64,000 bases of DNA from NCBI GenBank assembly GCA_023014365.1, contig JAEBUN010000060.1:62001-126000 (forward strand). The letters run 5' to 3'. This document shows, one piece after another, positions 51,617 through 62,815 of this stretch. Both the position numbers and the translations under genes were made by a program. This DNA comes from Lepiota brunneoincarnata (taxonomy: Eukaryota; Basidiomycota; Agaricomycetes; Agaricales; Agaricaceae). Numbering within the stretch: the first letter of the stretch is position 1; each line of letters begins with the position of its first letter. The notes beneath the pieces were generated by a model, which saw only the letters and a list, made by a program, of their open reading frames with translations, was not told the origin of the DNA and made no database searches.

Positions 51617-53110
51617 ATGTTACCCAAGTCTGTGTTCATCAACACTGTCAACCAGGAAACCCGTGACAACATACTCCACCATGATAACTACGACCCGCAC
51701 ACTGCCGAACAGATTACTGCCCTCCTGACCCCTCCATATATTTTGATGGATTCCCACTACTCCATAACACAAACCCTGAAAGGTCTAATTGTTACCTTTG
51801 ATGGTAAAACCATTCCACCAGAAGACCTCGAACTCCGCTGCCGTATCATATGGAAGTATCATAATTCTCCCACTGCTGGTCACCCTAGTATCAACACAAC
51901 CCTTCACGCATTGGAGCATGATTTCTACTGGCCTGGTATGGCCAGTTTTACACATGATTATGTCAAAGGATGCGCTGACTGTCAGCAGTTTAAAATTAAC
52001 CAACACCCTGCCAAACCTGCCTTTACCCCTATCCCAGCACCCAAATTGAACTGCCCATTCGCACAGATCTCGATGGATCTCATCACCAACCTCCCTCCCT
52101 CCACTGGCTTTGACTCAAATCTGTCCATTGTGGACCATGGACTCTCGAAGGGGGTAATTCTCACTGCTACCAACAAAACTGCAACTGCTGACGACATCAC
52201 CAACATCATTCTCAACAAAGTATACCTGTGTTATGGTCAACCTGAACAAATCATATCTGACTATGACCCACGCTTTACTGCATACTCATTCCAGAAACTG
52301 TTAGAACAACTCGAAATAACCCCCACGATGACCACAGCCTATCACCCCAAAACAGATGGAGCAACTGAACATTCCCATCAGGAAACCCAAGCATATCTCT
52401 CCATTTTCTGTTTGCACCACCCTGAAAATTGGTCACAGGCCCTCCCACTCCTTGAATTCACATACAACAGCTGACCACATGCCTTACAGAAACAAACACC
52501 GTTTGAAATTATCATGGGAATACAACCAAAAGCACTTCCCACCATCCTCCTCAAAACTGAATCTCCCACCATCAACAACCACATAGAACTCATCAATCTT
52601 TACCGTTGAAATGCTAAAACTATACATGAGACTGCCATGAAACACATGGAAAACTGATGTCAATCTAAGTTTACCCCATTCCATGGGAAACAAATGGTTT
52701 GGCTTGATGCCCGCAACTTAAATACTCTGTATGTCACATGTAAAATGGCCCCCAAATGTCTTGGACCATTCCATATCCTTGACGTTCTATCCCCTGTTTC
52801 ATATCGACTCAAACTCCCCAAACACTGGAAAATTCACCCTGTATTCCATGCCCAACTCCTCATGCCGTACACCAAAACCGAAACATATAGTCCCAATTAC
52901 ATCCAACCTCTACCTCAAATCGTCGAAGGCAAAGAAGTATATGAAATCAAAGCAATACTAAACCACCAAAAATGACAAAACCGCCTCAAATACCTCATCA
53001 AATGGCTTGGATGGCCCAAATCTGAAAATACCTGGGAACCCAAAACACATTTCAAGTCACTTCCAGAAGGGGAACTAGACCCAAAATGCCAGATGGAACC
53101 ACCCTGCCCA
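51617..53110 (+). pseudogene. Element C copy 2 integrase and chromodomain
   Basis: 285-codon open frame to 52474. Finger: CRIIWKYHNSPTAGHPSINT and VKGCADCQQFK. Core: AQISMDLITNLPPSTGFDSN, IISDYDPRFTAYSFQKLLEQ, YHPKTDGATEHSHQETQAYL with Glu kept. After a TGA at 52472-52474 it continues: CLGPFHILDVLSPVSYRLKL (GPY/F) and the chromodomain YEIKAILNHQK - stop - QNRLKYLIKWLGWPKSENTW near 52940-53040. Compared with copy 1, most differences are transitions. Confidence 0.88.
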
Positions 53111-53294
53111 AAATGCACAAAGAAGGAGATGCAGTTGCATACCTATTGGAGTACAAGTAGCTCCATAACCTTAACCAAAACAATGAAAACATGCCTGTTG
53201 TTCATTCTTCCCTTAAAACCACAAAGAAACCACGCCGTTCTTGTCACCACCCTTACTGAAAATAAACTGTACCACCTCATTTAACAGCACAATG

Positions 53295-54370
53295 CCCTCC
53301 TTTGTCTGCTCGCTTCCCTCTGAATCCACTCTTATTTCTACCCTGCCTATGTTAGATGGGACTACTAGATCCTCATCCACGCAACCTGACACCAACTGCA
53401 TCATCGATCAATTCCTCGTCAAAAGTGCTCTTAATACCACTGACAACACACCGACCTACATACCACAACAGACCACTCCCCCCAGTCCCGTTCCACCAAT
53501 TGCTGAGGAACCAACCACTGTCCCCACTCCCCTGCGCATTGTTACCATTAGCAACTATCTTAATGAAGTCAACAGTGCCTCTACCCTCGTCTTTTCCCTT
53601 TTTATCACCCCAACACCACTGCTACCACAAGATACACGTAATGGATTCTTCCAACTCCATGAAAACCTCCTTTGCCTACAAGGCCTCAAACAAAGCATCA
53701 AAAGAGTCAAAGAGGCAAACCAAAATACGTTCAACCACCTTTGGGCTGACCCCACCTTCCACCGAATCTTCACCGAGCATTGCAGCTCCACAACTGGTAT
53801 ACAGATTGCACCCACAATCCCTGATTCGATTCAATCCATGCTGTCTGAACAACTACCCTGATGAGTTCATTCCACCCACTGATGAGTTTGACCTGAACAA
53901 CCTCCAAGTCCTCCTACCCTGCCTGTTGTTGTACCCCCCACCTCTGCACCACCACCCCAAACTTGACAACAAACAGTGGACAAATTCACCCAACAAATGG
54001 AAGCCCATCAACAGTCGGAGACCCACCTCTTACCCCTGAGACCTCCCCAACATTGTACCACCCCCACCGTCACACCCCAAACTGTGACAACCCGTTTGTA
54101 CAATGTTGGAAGAAATCACTGTTTCAAGTGCCATCAAATTGGCCACTGGGTATACAGCTGTCCCCAATACACCTGCTGCCACTGCAACTGCTCCACACTG
54201 GGCCATTACATGCAGACCTGCCCCATCTATCACCAGAACCACTGCAATGCCATACTCAAAAGAATGGCACAATGCTATCCCACTACCCCTGGATGAATGT
54301 ACAATATCATTGGCGATGGCCACTACAATGATTATGATTACAACTATGATGGATATGTTGACTATTAGGA
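53295..54370 (+). pseudogene. Element C copy 2 extra ORF, two zinc knuckles
   Basis: The frame 53241-53861 holds the N-terminal part from MPSFVCSLPSESTLISTLP at 53292-53294, including FFQLHENLLCLQGLKQSIKR and NQNTFNHLWADPTFHRIF, ending in a TGA at 53859-53861. A frame change leads to 53976-54296: MDKFTQQMEAHQQSETH, then GRNHCFKCHQIGHWVYSCPQ (C-x2-C-x4-H-x4-C) and a second cysteine/histidine cluster ending GHYMQTCPIYHQN. Same order as in copy 1, so this is a true part of the element rather than a chance insert. Confidence 0.65.
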
Positions 54371-54444
54371 GAGATCCTTGCCCAACACCCATGCCCTGCT
54401 GACTATTGGTTTTGAAACAGAGTTCAAAAGTTAGAAGGGGGTAA

Positions 54445-54796
54445 TGTTACCATTTTCCCCTTTACGTGCCTGCCCATATATTTTTACTTATCACATGCCA
54501 CCGCCCATTGTCAGCGCCCACCTATATTTAGTTATCACATGCCACCACCTGTTTATAGTTAGTTTCTCTTTGGCTTGTGATTCTTGCCTGTTTGCATGTG
54601 ATTCTCCCTCTTATCACATGCCAGTCACCTCAGTAGTATATATAGACCTAGCTACCACTTGTATTCTTTAGCTTTGTCTTATTATACACCATATTTGTTC
54701 CTGTTCATTGGTGTTGCCTTTGACTTGCTTGCATTACTCAACAGTCAACTTGTCGTTGATCGCATTGAACCTTGCAGATGCCCAACCTGCGTAACA
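54445..54796 (+). repeat. 3' LTR of element C copy 2
   Basis: 352 bp, TGTTACC...GTAACA, preceded by the purine tract AGAAGGGGGTAA. Confidence 0.9.
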
Positions 54797-54818
54797 GTGC
54801 TCTCGACTGAGGCTCCAG

Positions 54819-55762
54819 TGAAAAGCGGATTACTTTATGAGATTGAAAACAAAGTTTGTTAACAAGTTCACTAATTCCGACTTTATAAGTTTGTAGGGGA
54901 GAGGTTGTCACAAATCTCCAGAAATATATTCAATTCTAATGTTTTTAGGGTTTTGGTAAGTTATTCTCTTAGTCTCAAACTAGATAGACAGTTGTCCTAT
55001 CTGAATACAATGGGAACTTTGACAGTCATTACTATATAATATGTTAACTAATATCTTCATGATTTGATAAGTCAGGCAAAACACAAGCTTTTGCAATCAG
55101 TGAGCCTCCATAGACCTAGCAGACAGCATGTTCTAATGGGCCCTAGCATACTATGTTCTTTTCTCTTGACAATACTATAAATTTACACTACCCAGTGAGA
55201 TAGGCTTTTGACAAGCTCCTGCAGTAAGTGTCTTTGAGCTAGTAGGCCTAGCAAACAGCATTATCTCATGGGCCCTAGTGCACTACAGCTTCTGAACAAT
55301 GCAATAAAACTTTATACTACTCAGCGAGACAGGCTTCTTGCAAGCTCCTGCAGTAAGTATCTTTAAACTAGATAGACCTAGTGGACAGCGATTTCAACAG
55401 GCCCTAGCATACTATGTTTGCTTCTCAATTAAACAGCTCTACAATTCAATGGTATACTTCTGAGGCAAGGCTTCTAAGAGGAACCCAAAGAAATGGAAGT
55501 TAGTGAACTTTCTACTTAAGAACAGAAGAGTCATATCAACTTGTATTCAGCTCTCAAGTCAAGCAGAAGGGTCTGTCAATATCTCAATCATTTCAAAGGG
55601 TCTGGTTTTAAAAAGTATAACTCTTTTAAGTCTCTGGTGGTCTATGACTGGAGAAAATCGCGTAAAATTGCTTTATATTCCTATCCTAATTGACCATGCA
55701 ATCAGGGGGGAGAACTAGGCAAGTGGTTTCTTACCTCCCATGTAATTTACAGACCAGTTTTG
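54819..55762 (+). mobile_element. E element copy 3, truncated (944 bp)
   Basis: Starts TGAAAAGCGGATTAC like the other copies and follows them, including the threefold repeat, to TTTACAGACCAGTTTT, then diverges. The right half is missing. Confidence 0.75.
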
Positions 55763-56199
55763 TGGGATTACAAGTTTGGGTGGGTGAAGGGGATAAGAAC
55801 TGGATAATGGATAAGATAATTGATAAGAGAAGGATAATATGGCTGAGAGGATAGCTTTTGAGAAAGGGACTTCACTTGTCAAATGTGGGTGAAATTTGAT
55901 AAGGAACTACACTACTACAGGAAATTTATATATGTGAGATGAGGCTGGTGTCAAAGCACTGAGGCAAAAGAGATCTAGTGTAAGTCTAGCTATGTTGATG
56001 CACATTGCGTCAAGGCACACATTGCACCATTGTGTCTACAAGGTCAAGGATATATCTATTTTTATCTATCTTATAGTGGGTCTAAGCAATCAGAAGAAAA
56101 GACAAAAGAAAAACCGTGGTGCATTACCACCCCTGCTGTCTCCAAGCATGGCCACAAGGCCACTCCCACATCTCCCCTTTTCTTTCAGATTGCAACTGT
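55763..56199. other. 0.4 kb without a gene; GATAA-rich start
   Basis: 55785-55850 has repeated GGATAA/GATAAG motifs. The rest, up to the 3' end of the antisense A-like element, shows no LTR matching element A. Confidence 0.5.
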
Positions 56200-56203
56200 C
56201 CTC

Positions 56204-57574
56204 AGCTGCCTCCCGATCCCTCCTCCTTGACCTCCTCAAACTCCTCATCCTCCTCATCTACAATCCCCATATCTGTTTTGTCAACAAACTCCATGACCTG
56301 TAATTCCTTCTGGGACCGAGCATGATATGGTATAAGCCTGAATGGTGCAAACTTGAGCTTGGAGACCATGCCATTGACTTCTGCCAAGATATATGCACCG
56401 CTGAAGAGCCTCTTGACAACAACCATGGGGCCAAAATACTGAGGTTTGCATTTCCATCCAATTTCTGGCTCAATGCGCTTGTTGAGGACCAAAACCAAGG
56501 ATCCCAGCTTAAAATTGTAGTTGACGATCTGATTCTTATTCTTCAAGCCAAACTCGTGGTCCTTTTGGTAATACGCTGTCAAGACCTTGTCTTCAAGCTC
56601 CTTGAAATCATCGTCCTGTTTTTCTAGTGCTCATGCCCGAATGGCTAAGAGTTCCAAATCAGAGAGCTTCTGGGTGACTGGGGGAAATAGGAAAGTCACC
56701 TCAGCAATGTCAAAGGGGAGAAGGGGTTCAATGCCATGTACAGCATAGTAGGGCATCATACCTGTAGCTTTTTGAGTAGTAACATGGTTGGCCCAGAAAA
56801 CATATGGAGCATGTTCATACCATTTCCTAGCGTCCCCTTCATAAGACTTGACCAGTGCATCCTGGATAGTCCTATGTGTTGTCTCTACCACGCCGTTCAA
56901 CTGAGAGTTATAAGCCAAGATCCTGATATGATGGATGTGATACTTAGTGGCCAGCCAATCTAACGCTGCCACAAAAGGTGTTCCGTTATCTGTCACAATT
57001 TCATCAAGTCCTCCCCAGCAACATAAAACCTCCTCAAAGATGAAGGATCCCAGAGTTCAGCCATTTTCCTTCTTAAGGGCACACCATTCTGGCCAACTGG
57101 TAAGACTGCAGCAAGCTTGAACAATGAATTTGTAGCCATGAGAAGCGGGCATATGCATGGTATCGATATAGGCCTTTCAAAAGAGAGCTGCTGGATGTTA
57201 AACCATCAGGGGAATAAGAACTTTCTGAATAGACCAGATCTGGCATTGATGGCAAGTCGAGAGATACCAGCATAAGTCAGAATTGATTATTGGCCACCAG
57301 AAATGGTCTCCTAGCGTACGTCGAGTTGCAAAGTAGCCTTTGTGACCCAATTGGTCATGTGATTCGATCAACAGATGATAACATTGTGCCCTGTCCATGA
57401 CCACTTGCTGGTGCCTCCCTCTGTGATCCTTCCTCCACATTTTTCCTCTGTTGACAAAGAACCTTCCTATCTGCTGTAAGAATGACAATTTGGTCTTCTC
57501 TGTAAGTTCTGGCAGCATCTTCAGTTTCTCCAAAAATTCTCTGATCTCTGTCATTTCCTTATCCAGCTCTTCTG
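56204..57574 (-). pseudogene. A-like copy 2 integrase
   Basis: Read downwards: TEIREFLEKLKMLPELTEKT, finger HDQLGHKGYFATRRTLGDHF and WYLSTCHQCQ; core YIDTMHMPASHGYKFIVQAC (Asp 1), IVTDNGTPFVAALDWLATKY (Asp 2), NGVVETTHRTIQDALVKSYE (Glu); C-terminal FKLGSLVLVLNKRIEPEIGW, VNGMVSKLKFAPFRLIPYHA, and an acidic tail VDEEDEEFEEVKEEG ending at about 56204. Catalytic residues are all present; stops near 57190, 57175 and 57065 disable it. Gives the reference for the element A integrase split by T. Confidence 0.85.
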
Positions 57575-57584
57575 CCTCTTTGCT

Positions 57585-59459
57585 TCAATCCCTCAGATAG
57601 ACCTCAAGCCCTTCATCCCCCTCCTCCATTCTTCTGCTTGTGACATCCTCGTCACCCTTGCTACCACCCACGGCCAACTCCAATGTTCCCCTCAACTCCA
57701 CCAATGAACCTGTGACCCAAATCCCACATCCCAAAACTTCATCAACCCACTCTTCTGCCTCGTCAACCCCCTCACTGACCTCTTCTCCTTCTTCTACCAC
57801 TGCTCATCTCCTTGATAACCCATCTGGCCCTTTATGTTTTGCTCCAGGAATGTGGACCAACTTGAAATTGAACATCAAGATTACTGAAATCCAACGGTTC
57901 ATTGCTGCATTCAGGTGGATATCTGGTTTGTTCAGTATCCACTAAATGTATTGTGCATCCACCTCAACCACTAACTTTCTGGCTCCAATTATCCATAGTT
58001 TCGTTGCATTGAGGGCCCTGAAGAGGCCGTAGAGCTCCAACTTTGCTTGTGAGTACCATGCAATCCTATCATTCCAAGCAATCGATCCAAAATGGGCAGG
58101 CCTCCTGCACTTGTCCTTATCCAACTGGGCCAGAACGAATCCAACTGCGATGACTGATGTGTCGACTGATAGGATGATTGTGAATGGTAGTGTGTGACCA
58201 ATCAGCTGAATTGCTTTGCAGGTAGCCACCCACTTCTTTATATCCTCCATTGATAACCTCTGTTCTTCCTCCTACCAAAACTCTTCCTTTGTTACCCTCG
58301 TTAACCTTGTCAATGGGTCACAAATCTCTGCAAAACTCTTGATCCAATTTCTCACCACTCCTGCCATCCCCAAAAATCCACAGACCTCCAAAATGTTTCA
58401 GCACTCCGGCCACTTCAAGACCTTCTCAACAGTTGTTGTATCCAGCTCCTGCCCCTCGTAAGTACATACTCTGCCAACCACAATGATCTCAGGCTGACAC
58501 AACTGAAGCTTCTTTGCAGACACAGTTGCTCCGGCATGTTTGAGATGATGAAGAACCCGATTCAAGTCAATGGCATGTTCCCAGACAAATCAGTGAATTC
58601 CTGGATTTTTGCGGATTACTTTGTAAGTGCCATCCCCATTTTCATAACATGTCTTCGGCCCTAACAGTGTGATGTCATCTAGAAAATTTGGAGCCTTCTC
58701 CATCTCATGCTGGAGAATGAAGGCAACATCATTGTGGAATATGCCAATGGACCTGGTCCATCCCTGAGGTAGAACAGTAAGCCTCATAGTGCCTAGTGGA
58801 GTGTCGAAGGTAGTGTAATCACAAGATTCTTCTGCTAGTGTGTGATGGTTGTAACCGACAAACAAGTCAAGACTTGAGTATATGGACCTTGCCAAGCACT
58901 GCTCTGCATAAAGGTAAACAAGAAGTGGCTCTTGAGAATCCTGGATCGTAACTGCATTGAGTGGTGTGAGGTTATGGACAATGTGAATGTTACCATCTTT
59001 CTTGGTAACTGTAAACCATTGGTACCAATATGAGCTGTAAGAAGGTTCGTACACCCCTGTCTTGACTTTCTGCTTGATGAGTCCAATGACCTTTTTGCAA
59101 ATTCCAGGAGGGATCAGAAGTGACTTGCAGGTCCATGGCACATGTTCCACCACTGGGACCTTAACTGGTGAGAAATATTCCTCTCAAAACCTCCCCTTCT
59201 CTGACTCATCCCATGCCAACCCTTTCTTGTTCCTTTTCAACACACCTGCCACCAATTGCTGCTCCTCCAGCCAAAGAAACTTGTTTGTGAACAGCCCAAG
59301 CGCATTCATCCGATCCTGAGTCAACCGTACACCTGGTGAAAATGCTGATGGAAAGGGGGATAAATCAGGTAGGGACATCAAGGGATCTTCAGGAAATTGT
59401 TGAATTAATCTGATGTCGCTTGGCATTGTTCCTGGGACTGGCCTGACCTTGTCTGCCAC
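57585..59459 (-). pseudogene. A-like copy 2 RT and RNase H
   Basis: Minus strand from 59459: FSPGVRLTQDRMNALGLFTN, 59153-58590 with WFTVTKKDGNIHIVHNLTPL, LTVLPQGWTRSIGIFHNDVA, and PNFLDDITLLGPKTCYEN (FLDD again). RT end: GFLGMAGVVRNWIKSFAEIC near 58370. RNase H at 58250-57942: FTIILSVDTSVIAVGFVLAQ, YSQAKLELYGLFRALNATKL, RKLVVEVDAQYI (Asp kept); then FNFKLVHIPGAKHKGPDGLS. An acidic linker follows. Several stops. Confidence 0.85.
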
Positions 59460-59543
59460 TTTCTTGTAGGCTAGGCAATGCGCACTGGGATTGTAACTGA
59501 ATGATGAGGACAGAATGGCATCTGTAAGTAAGTTGTTTCCTCC

Positions 59544-60508
59544 TCAAATTCTCATCTCTTCCCCTTCTCCACCTCCACTTAACACCAACAGCCCACTCTT
59601 AATGTCCTCCTCCATCCGTTCCCTTGTTGGCACCACCACCTTCTGCCCCCTATCCACTGGATCCATCACCACAATATCCACCTCCCCTCCTGTCTTCTCT
59701 ATTTTCACCAACTTCACCCCCTTCTGCCATGGTCTTCCCAACAACAACTGAAATGGTGCATCCCGAGCCACAAAGGCATGTGCGTAAGTCATAACACCCC
59801 CAACCTCCAGCACTAAAAACTCAACACACTCCAGCAGCTCCTCCTTCCCCTTATTTGCTATCTGCATTGTCATCCATCATGACCTGTTTGCTGTCAACCC
59901 CAGCTCCTAGTGTAAGTTCTCTCTCATTACCACAATCTCTAATCCCTCATCCAACAACCCTACTTCTTTCCTCCCCATCACCAGCACATCTACTTCACAA
60001 AGCAGTGTCAAAAAGTCCAGCTCAATGTTTGGTATATTGACCAATGCTGCTCCCACAGTTGGGGCCTTCTGGGTATGTGTGTTTTCCACCATGACCTTGC
60101 GTAGATCCCCACTGAGTGACAGGAGGTCTTTAACTGTAATTTTAGGCACTTTGACATCCAAAATCTGCTTGAAGATGTCCTTCACTACCTGTGGATCCAC
60201 TAATTTGACTCAAAACAATATGCTGGCTGACGTGCGGCTTCCTCAATACTCTTGCTGACTTCCTTCTGGTTCTCCATCCCCCTGACAACCTCCTTCTTCC
60301 CCTGTGCTCTTGTTGTCACAAATCCATCTGCATCCTCCCTCTCTGCCACTTCCTCCAACTCTGCAATTGCTCCCCATACGAAATCATCCTCCTCTTCAAA
60401 CTCTGCTGCTGTGACAAATGAACTCAGGACTGTTGGTACTGCCTGCTGGATGTGAGGTGGGGTATCCTGTATTCCCAACTTGGCATCAATAGCTCCTTTG
60501 AGGCCCAA
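59544..60508 (-). pseudogene. A-like copy 2 protease region
   Basis: Minus strand: GLKGAIDAKLGIQDTPPH..., acidic/basic linker, KITVKDLLSLSGDLRKVMVE, then VGLLDEGLEIVVMRENLH with the triad as Asp-Glu-Gly, and after a stop AFVARDAPFQLLLGRPWQKG. Matches the element A protease region. Confidence 0.75.
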
Positions 60509-60518
60509 GTGATGCCAT

Positions 60519-61660
60519 TCAATGCGAGTACCATCTGCATGAGCATAGTATCCATTCAGCTGATGAATTGCTCAGCCTAGGCATATGTATTCCGCTGCCA
60601 CCATGCAATCTTGGAGACGGCAGTCCCTTTTTCTGCAGAAATGACATCCAGTGTCTATGGGTCTTGGTGGGTACATGCTGCTTCCTTGACTCTGGGGCAT
60701 TTTTGCTGGTCCCATAGTGTTGTTGGTGGCGACAATGCTTGTTGTCCATCATGCTGGTGGCGGAACTCTCTCTGCAAGTACTGGTGCAACCATAATGAGG
60801 TGAGCATATGTAGATGCATAGGCCACTTCCTTGACATCAAGTGTGTGTAGCTTCTGGGTAAGTTCTTCCACCTCACCCTTCTCAGTCCTCCCCTCTACAA
60901 CCTTCACCTTCCTTATCCTGACCTCCCTCATCCCCTTCTTCTTTCTTCCCTTCTGCCCATCATCACTCGACTCCTCTTCTGATTCATCCTCCTCATCACT
61001 AGTGTCCTCAGTCTTCCTCCCCCTCTTCCCTTTTGCCTTCTTCCTCCTCCTAGCCACTCACTCCAAGATTGGGTCATCATCATCCTCATCTACTGCTTCC
61101 TTGGAAAACATGAAACGGCCTGCCTCTATTGCCCCCTGGATTGTTGGTACTTGTGACTTGTCAAAATTAATGTCTCAGCTCTCCAGGCAATTTTGGATAG
61201 CTTTGCGAGCACTTGGCGGAAGACCCTTCCAAAAATAGCAGTTGTGATTGTCAACATTTATCTTGTTGTGCTTGACAAGGTATGATGCAACAGGCCAAAA
61301 CTCTCAGTAGTAAGTGTTGAGGTCATCTTCATCATCCAGATCCCCATCCACTGATTTCAAAATCAGCTTGACTAGCTGGTTGATTGTAAATTTCTTGCCT
61401 AGCTGGGACTTTGAGGATGACCCAAGGATCCTGGTCTTTAAGATCTCAAAGTCATTGTCGAAACCTTCTAGGCTTTTCCAAAACTATTTCATCTTTGTGT
61501 CCATATACCTCACCACCACATGTGCCTTCTCCTTCCCATCTAACCCACAGGCCTTTGCATGCTCCTCAAACTCCTCGAAAAAATCCTTCAACTCTTCTGG
61601 ACTAGGGTAAGACCCTAGCTGTGCCTTTGGCACAGGGAGTATAATAACAAAATTTTGTTA
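60519..61660 (-). pseudogene. A-like copy 2 gag
   Basis: Minus strand from about 61655: PSPEELKDFFEEFEEHAKAC, FWKSLEGFDNDFEILKTRIL, CYFWKGLPPSARKAIQNCLE, charged stretch (60900-61057), TQKLHTLDVKEVAYASTYAH. Same order as in element A. The zinc-knuckle region near 60600-60690 is decayed. No start codon or LTR found upstream; an inverted repeat CTGTGCCTTTGGCACAG at 61619-61635 lies at the edge. Confidence 0.75.
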
Positions 61661-62240
61661 GGTCACATGACTTTATTTGATGATATTTATTTGTCTGTAT
61701 TTTGATCACATGACCTTATTTATGAATGTTTTAATGACTTTGGTATTATTTGAGATGGTTTGAGTACTTGAAATCTGTTAGTTAAATGAATTTAGTATAA
61801 GTTTTTTCTGGATCACATGATTGCATTTAACAATATTTTAATGACTTTAGCATTATCTGAATAGATGCCCAGACCCTTCGGCCTGGGCACTTGGAGTGTA
61901 ACAATTGTTTATATTATCTGAAGCTTAGTATTGTCTAGGTATGTTATATTACTTATATATTAAATACAGCATGAAAATAATCACAATACATGCCTGAGCT
62001 TACACACAAATTTGGATGACTTTAGCATTATAGTTAAGTTTAGAGATTTTGAGTGAAATTTTTTTTTTGGAAGTCACATGACCTTATTTACTGATGTTTG
62101 TAAGTGACTGAATAGATCACATGATCTTGTTTATCAATGCTTTGATGGCTTTGGCATTCACTGAATGGATTACATGATTATGTTAATCAATATCTTGATG
62201 ACCTTAGCATTATCTGAATGGATGCCCAGACCCTTTGGCC
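61650..62240 (+). repeat. Tandem repeat 1 (GATCACATGAYYTTRTTTA units)
   Basis: At least six diverged units like GATCACATGACCTTATTTA followed by ATGWTTTRATGACTTTRGCATTATCTGAAT at about 61654, 61703, 61811, 62076, 62116 and 62167. Two longer units include GCCCAGACCCTTYGGCCTGGGC, a strong hairpin, at 61867 and 62223. Confidence 0.8.
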
Positions 62241-62289
62241 TGGGCACTTGGAGTGTGCTAGTTGTTTATATTATCTAAAGCTTAGTATT

Positions 62290-62815
62290 ATCTAAGTATG
62301 TTGTGTTATTTATATCTTGAATTCAGTAGGGAACTGACTACAATTCATGCCTTCAGCATGCATGTGTGGTCAATTTCCATCACAATTTAGTATTGTCTGA
62401 ATATGTTATATTACTTATATCTTGAACACAGCATGAAACTGACCACAATCCATGCCTCCAGCATGCATGTGTGGTCAATTTCCATTGCAATTTAGCATTG
62501 TCCTAATCTTAGCATTGTCTAGGTATAATATATTACTTATATTTGAACACAATAGTGGGTGGTCAATTTCTATCACAATCTAGCATTGTCTGAATATGTT
62601 GTGTTATTTATATTGTGAACACAGCAGGAAACTGACCACAATCCATGCCTTTGGCATGCATGTGTGATCAATTTCCATCACAATCTAGCATTGTCTGAAT
62701 ATCTTATACTACTTATATTTTAAACATAGTATGAAACTAACCACAATCCATGCTGTTGGCATGCATGTGTGGTTACTTTCTATTCACAATTTACCACTAT
62801 CCTGATCTTAGCATT
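62290..62815 (+). repeat. Tandem repeat 2 (about 110-125 bp unit)
   Basis: Four or five units containing TATGTTATATTACTTATATYTTGAACACAG, AACTGACCACAATCCATGCC, CAGCATGCATGTGTGGTCAA and TTTCCATCACAATYTAGCAT. Each includes the near-palindrome CCATGCC...GGCATGCATGTGTGG. Confidence 0.8.

Larger units (their letters stand above)
51531..54796 (+). mobile_element. Element C copy 2, 5'-truncated
   Basis: Starts at GTACAAAAATACCTGCTGC, equivalent to about 28090 of copy 1. Runs through integrase, chromodomain and the extra zinc-knuckle ORF to a 352-bp 3' LTR at 54445-54796. Lower in CpG than copy 1, so older. It shows the uninterrupted sequence where F1 sits in copy 1. Confidence 0.9.
56200..61660 (-). 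mobile_element. A-like Ty3/Gypsy element, copy 2 (antisense, no LTRs found)
   Basis: On the minus strand: gag (from about 61660), protease, RT, RNase H, integrase, in the same order as element A and similar over its whole length, without T or C. No A-type LTR is seen on either side, so it is either truncated at both ends or a related family with different LTRs. CpG-poor and full of stops; older than the element A copy at 10491. Confidence 0.85.
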
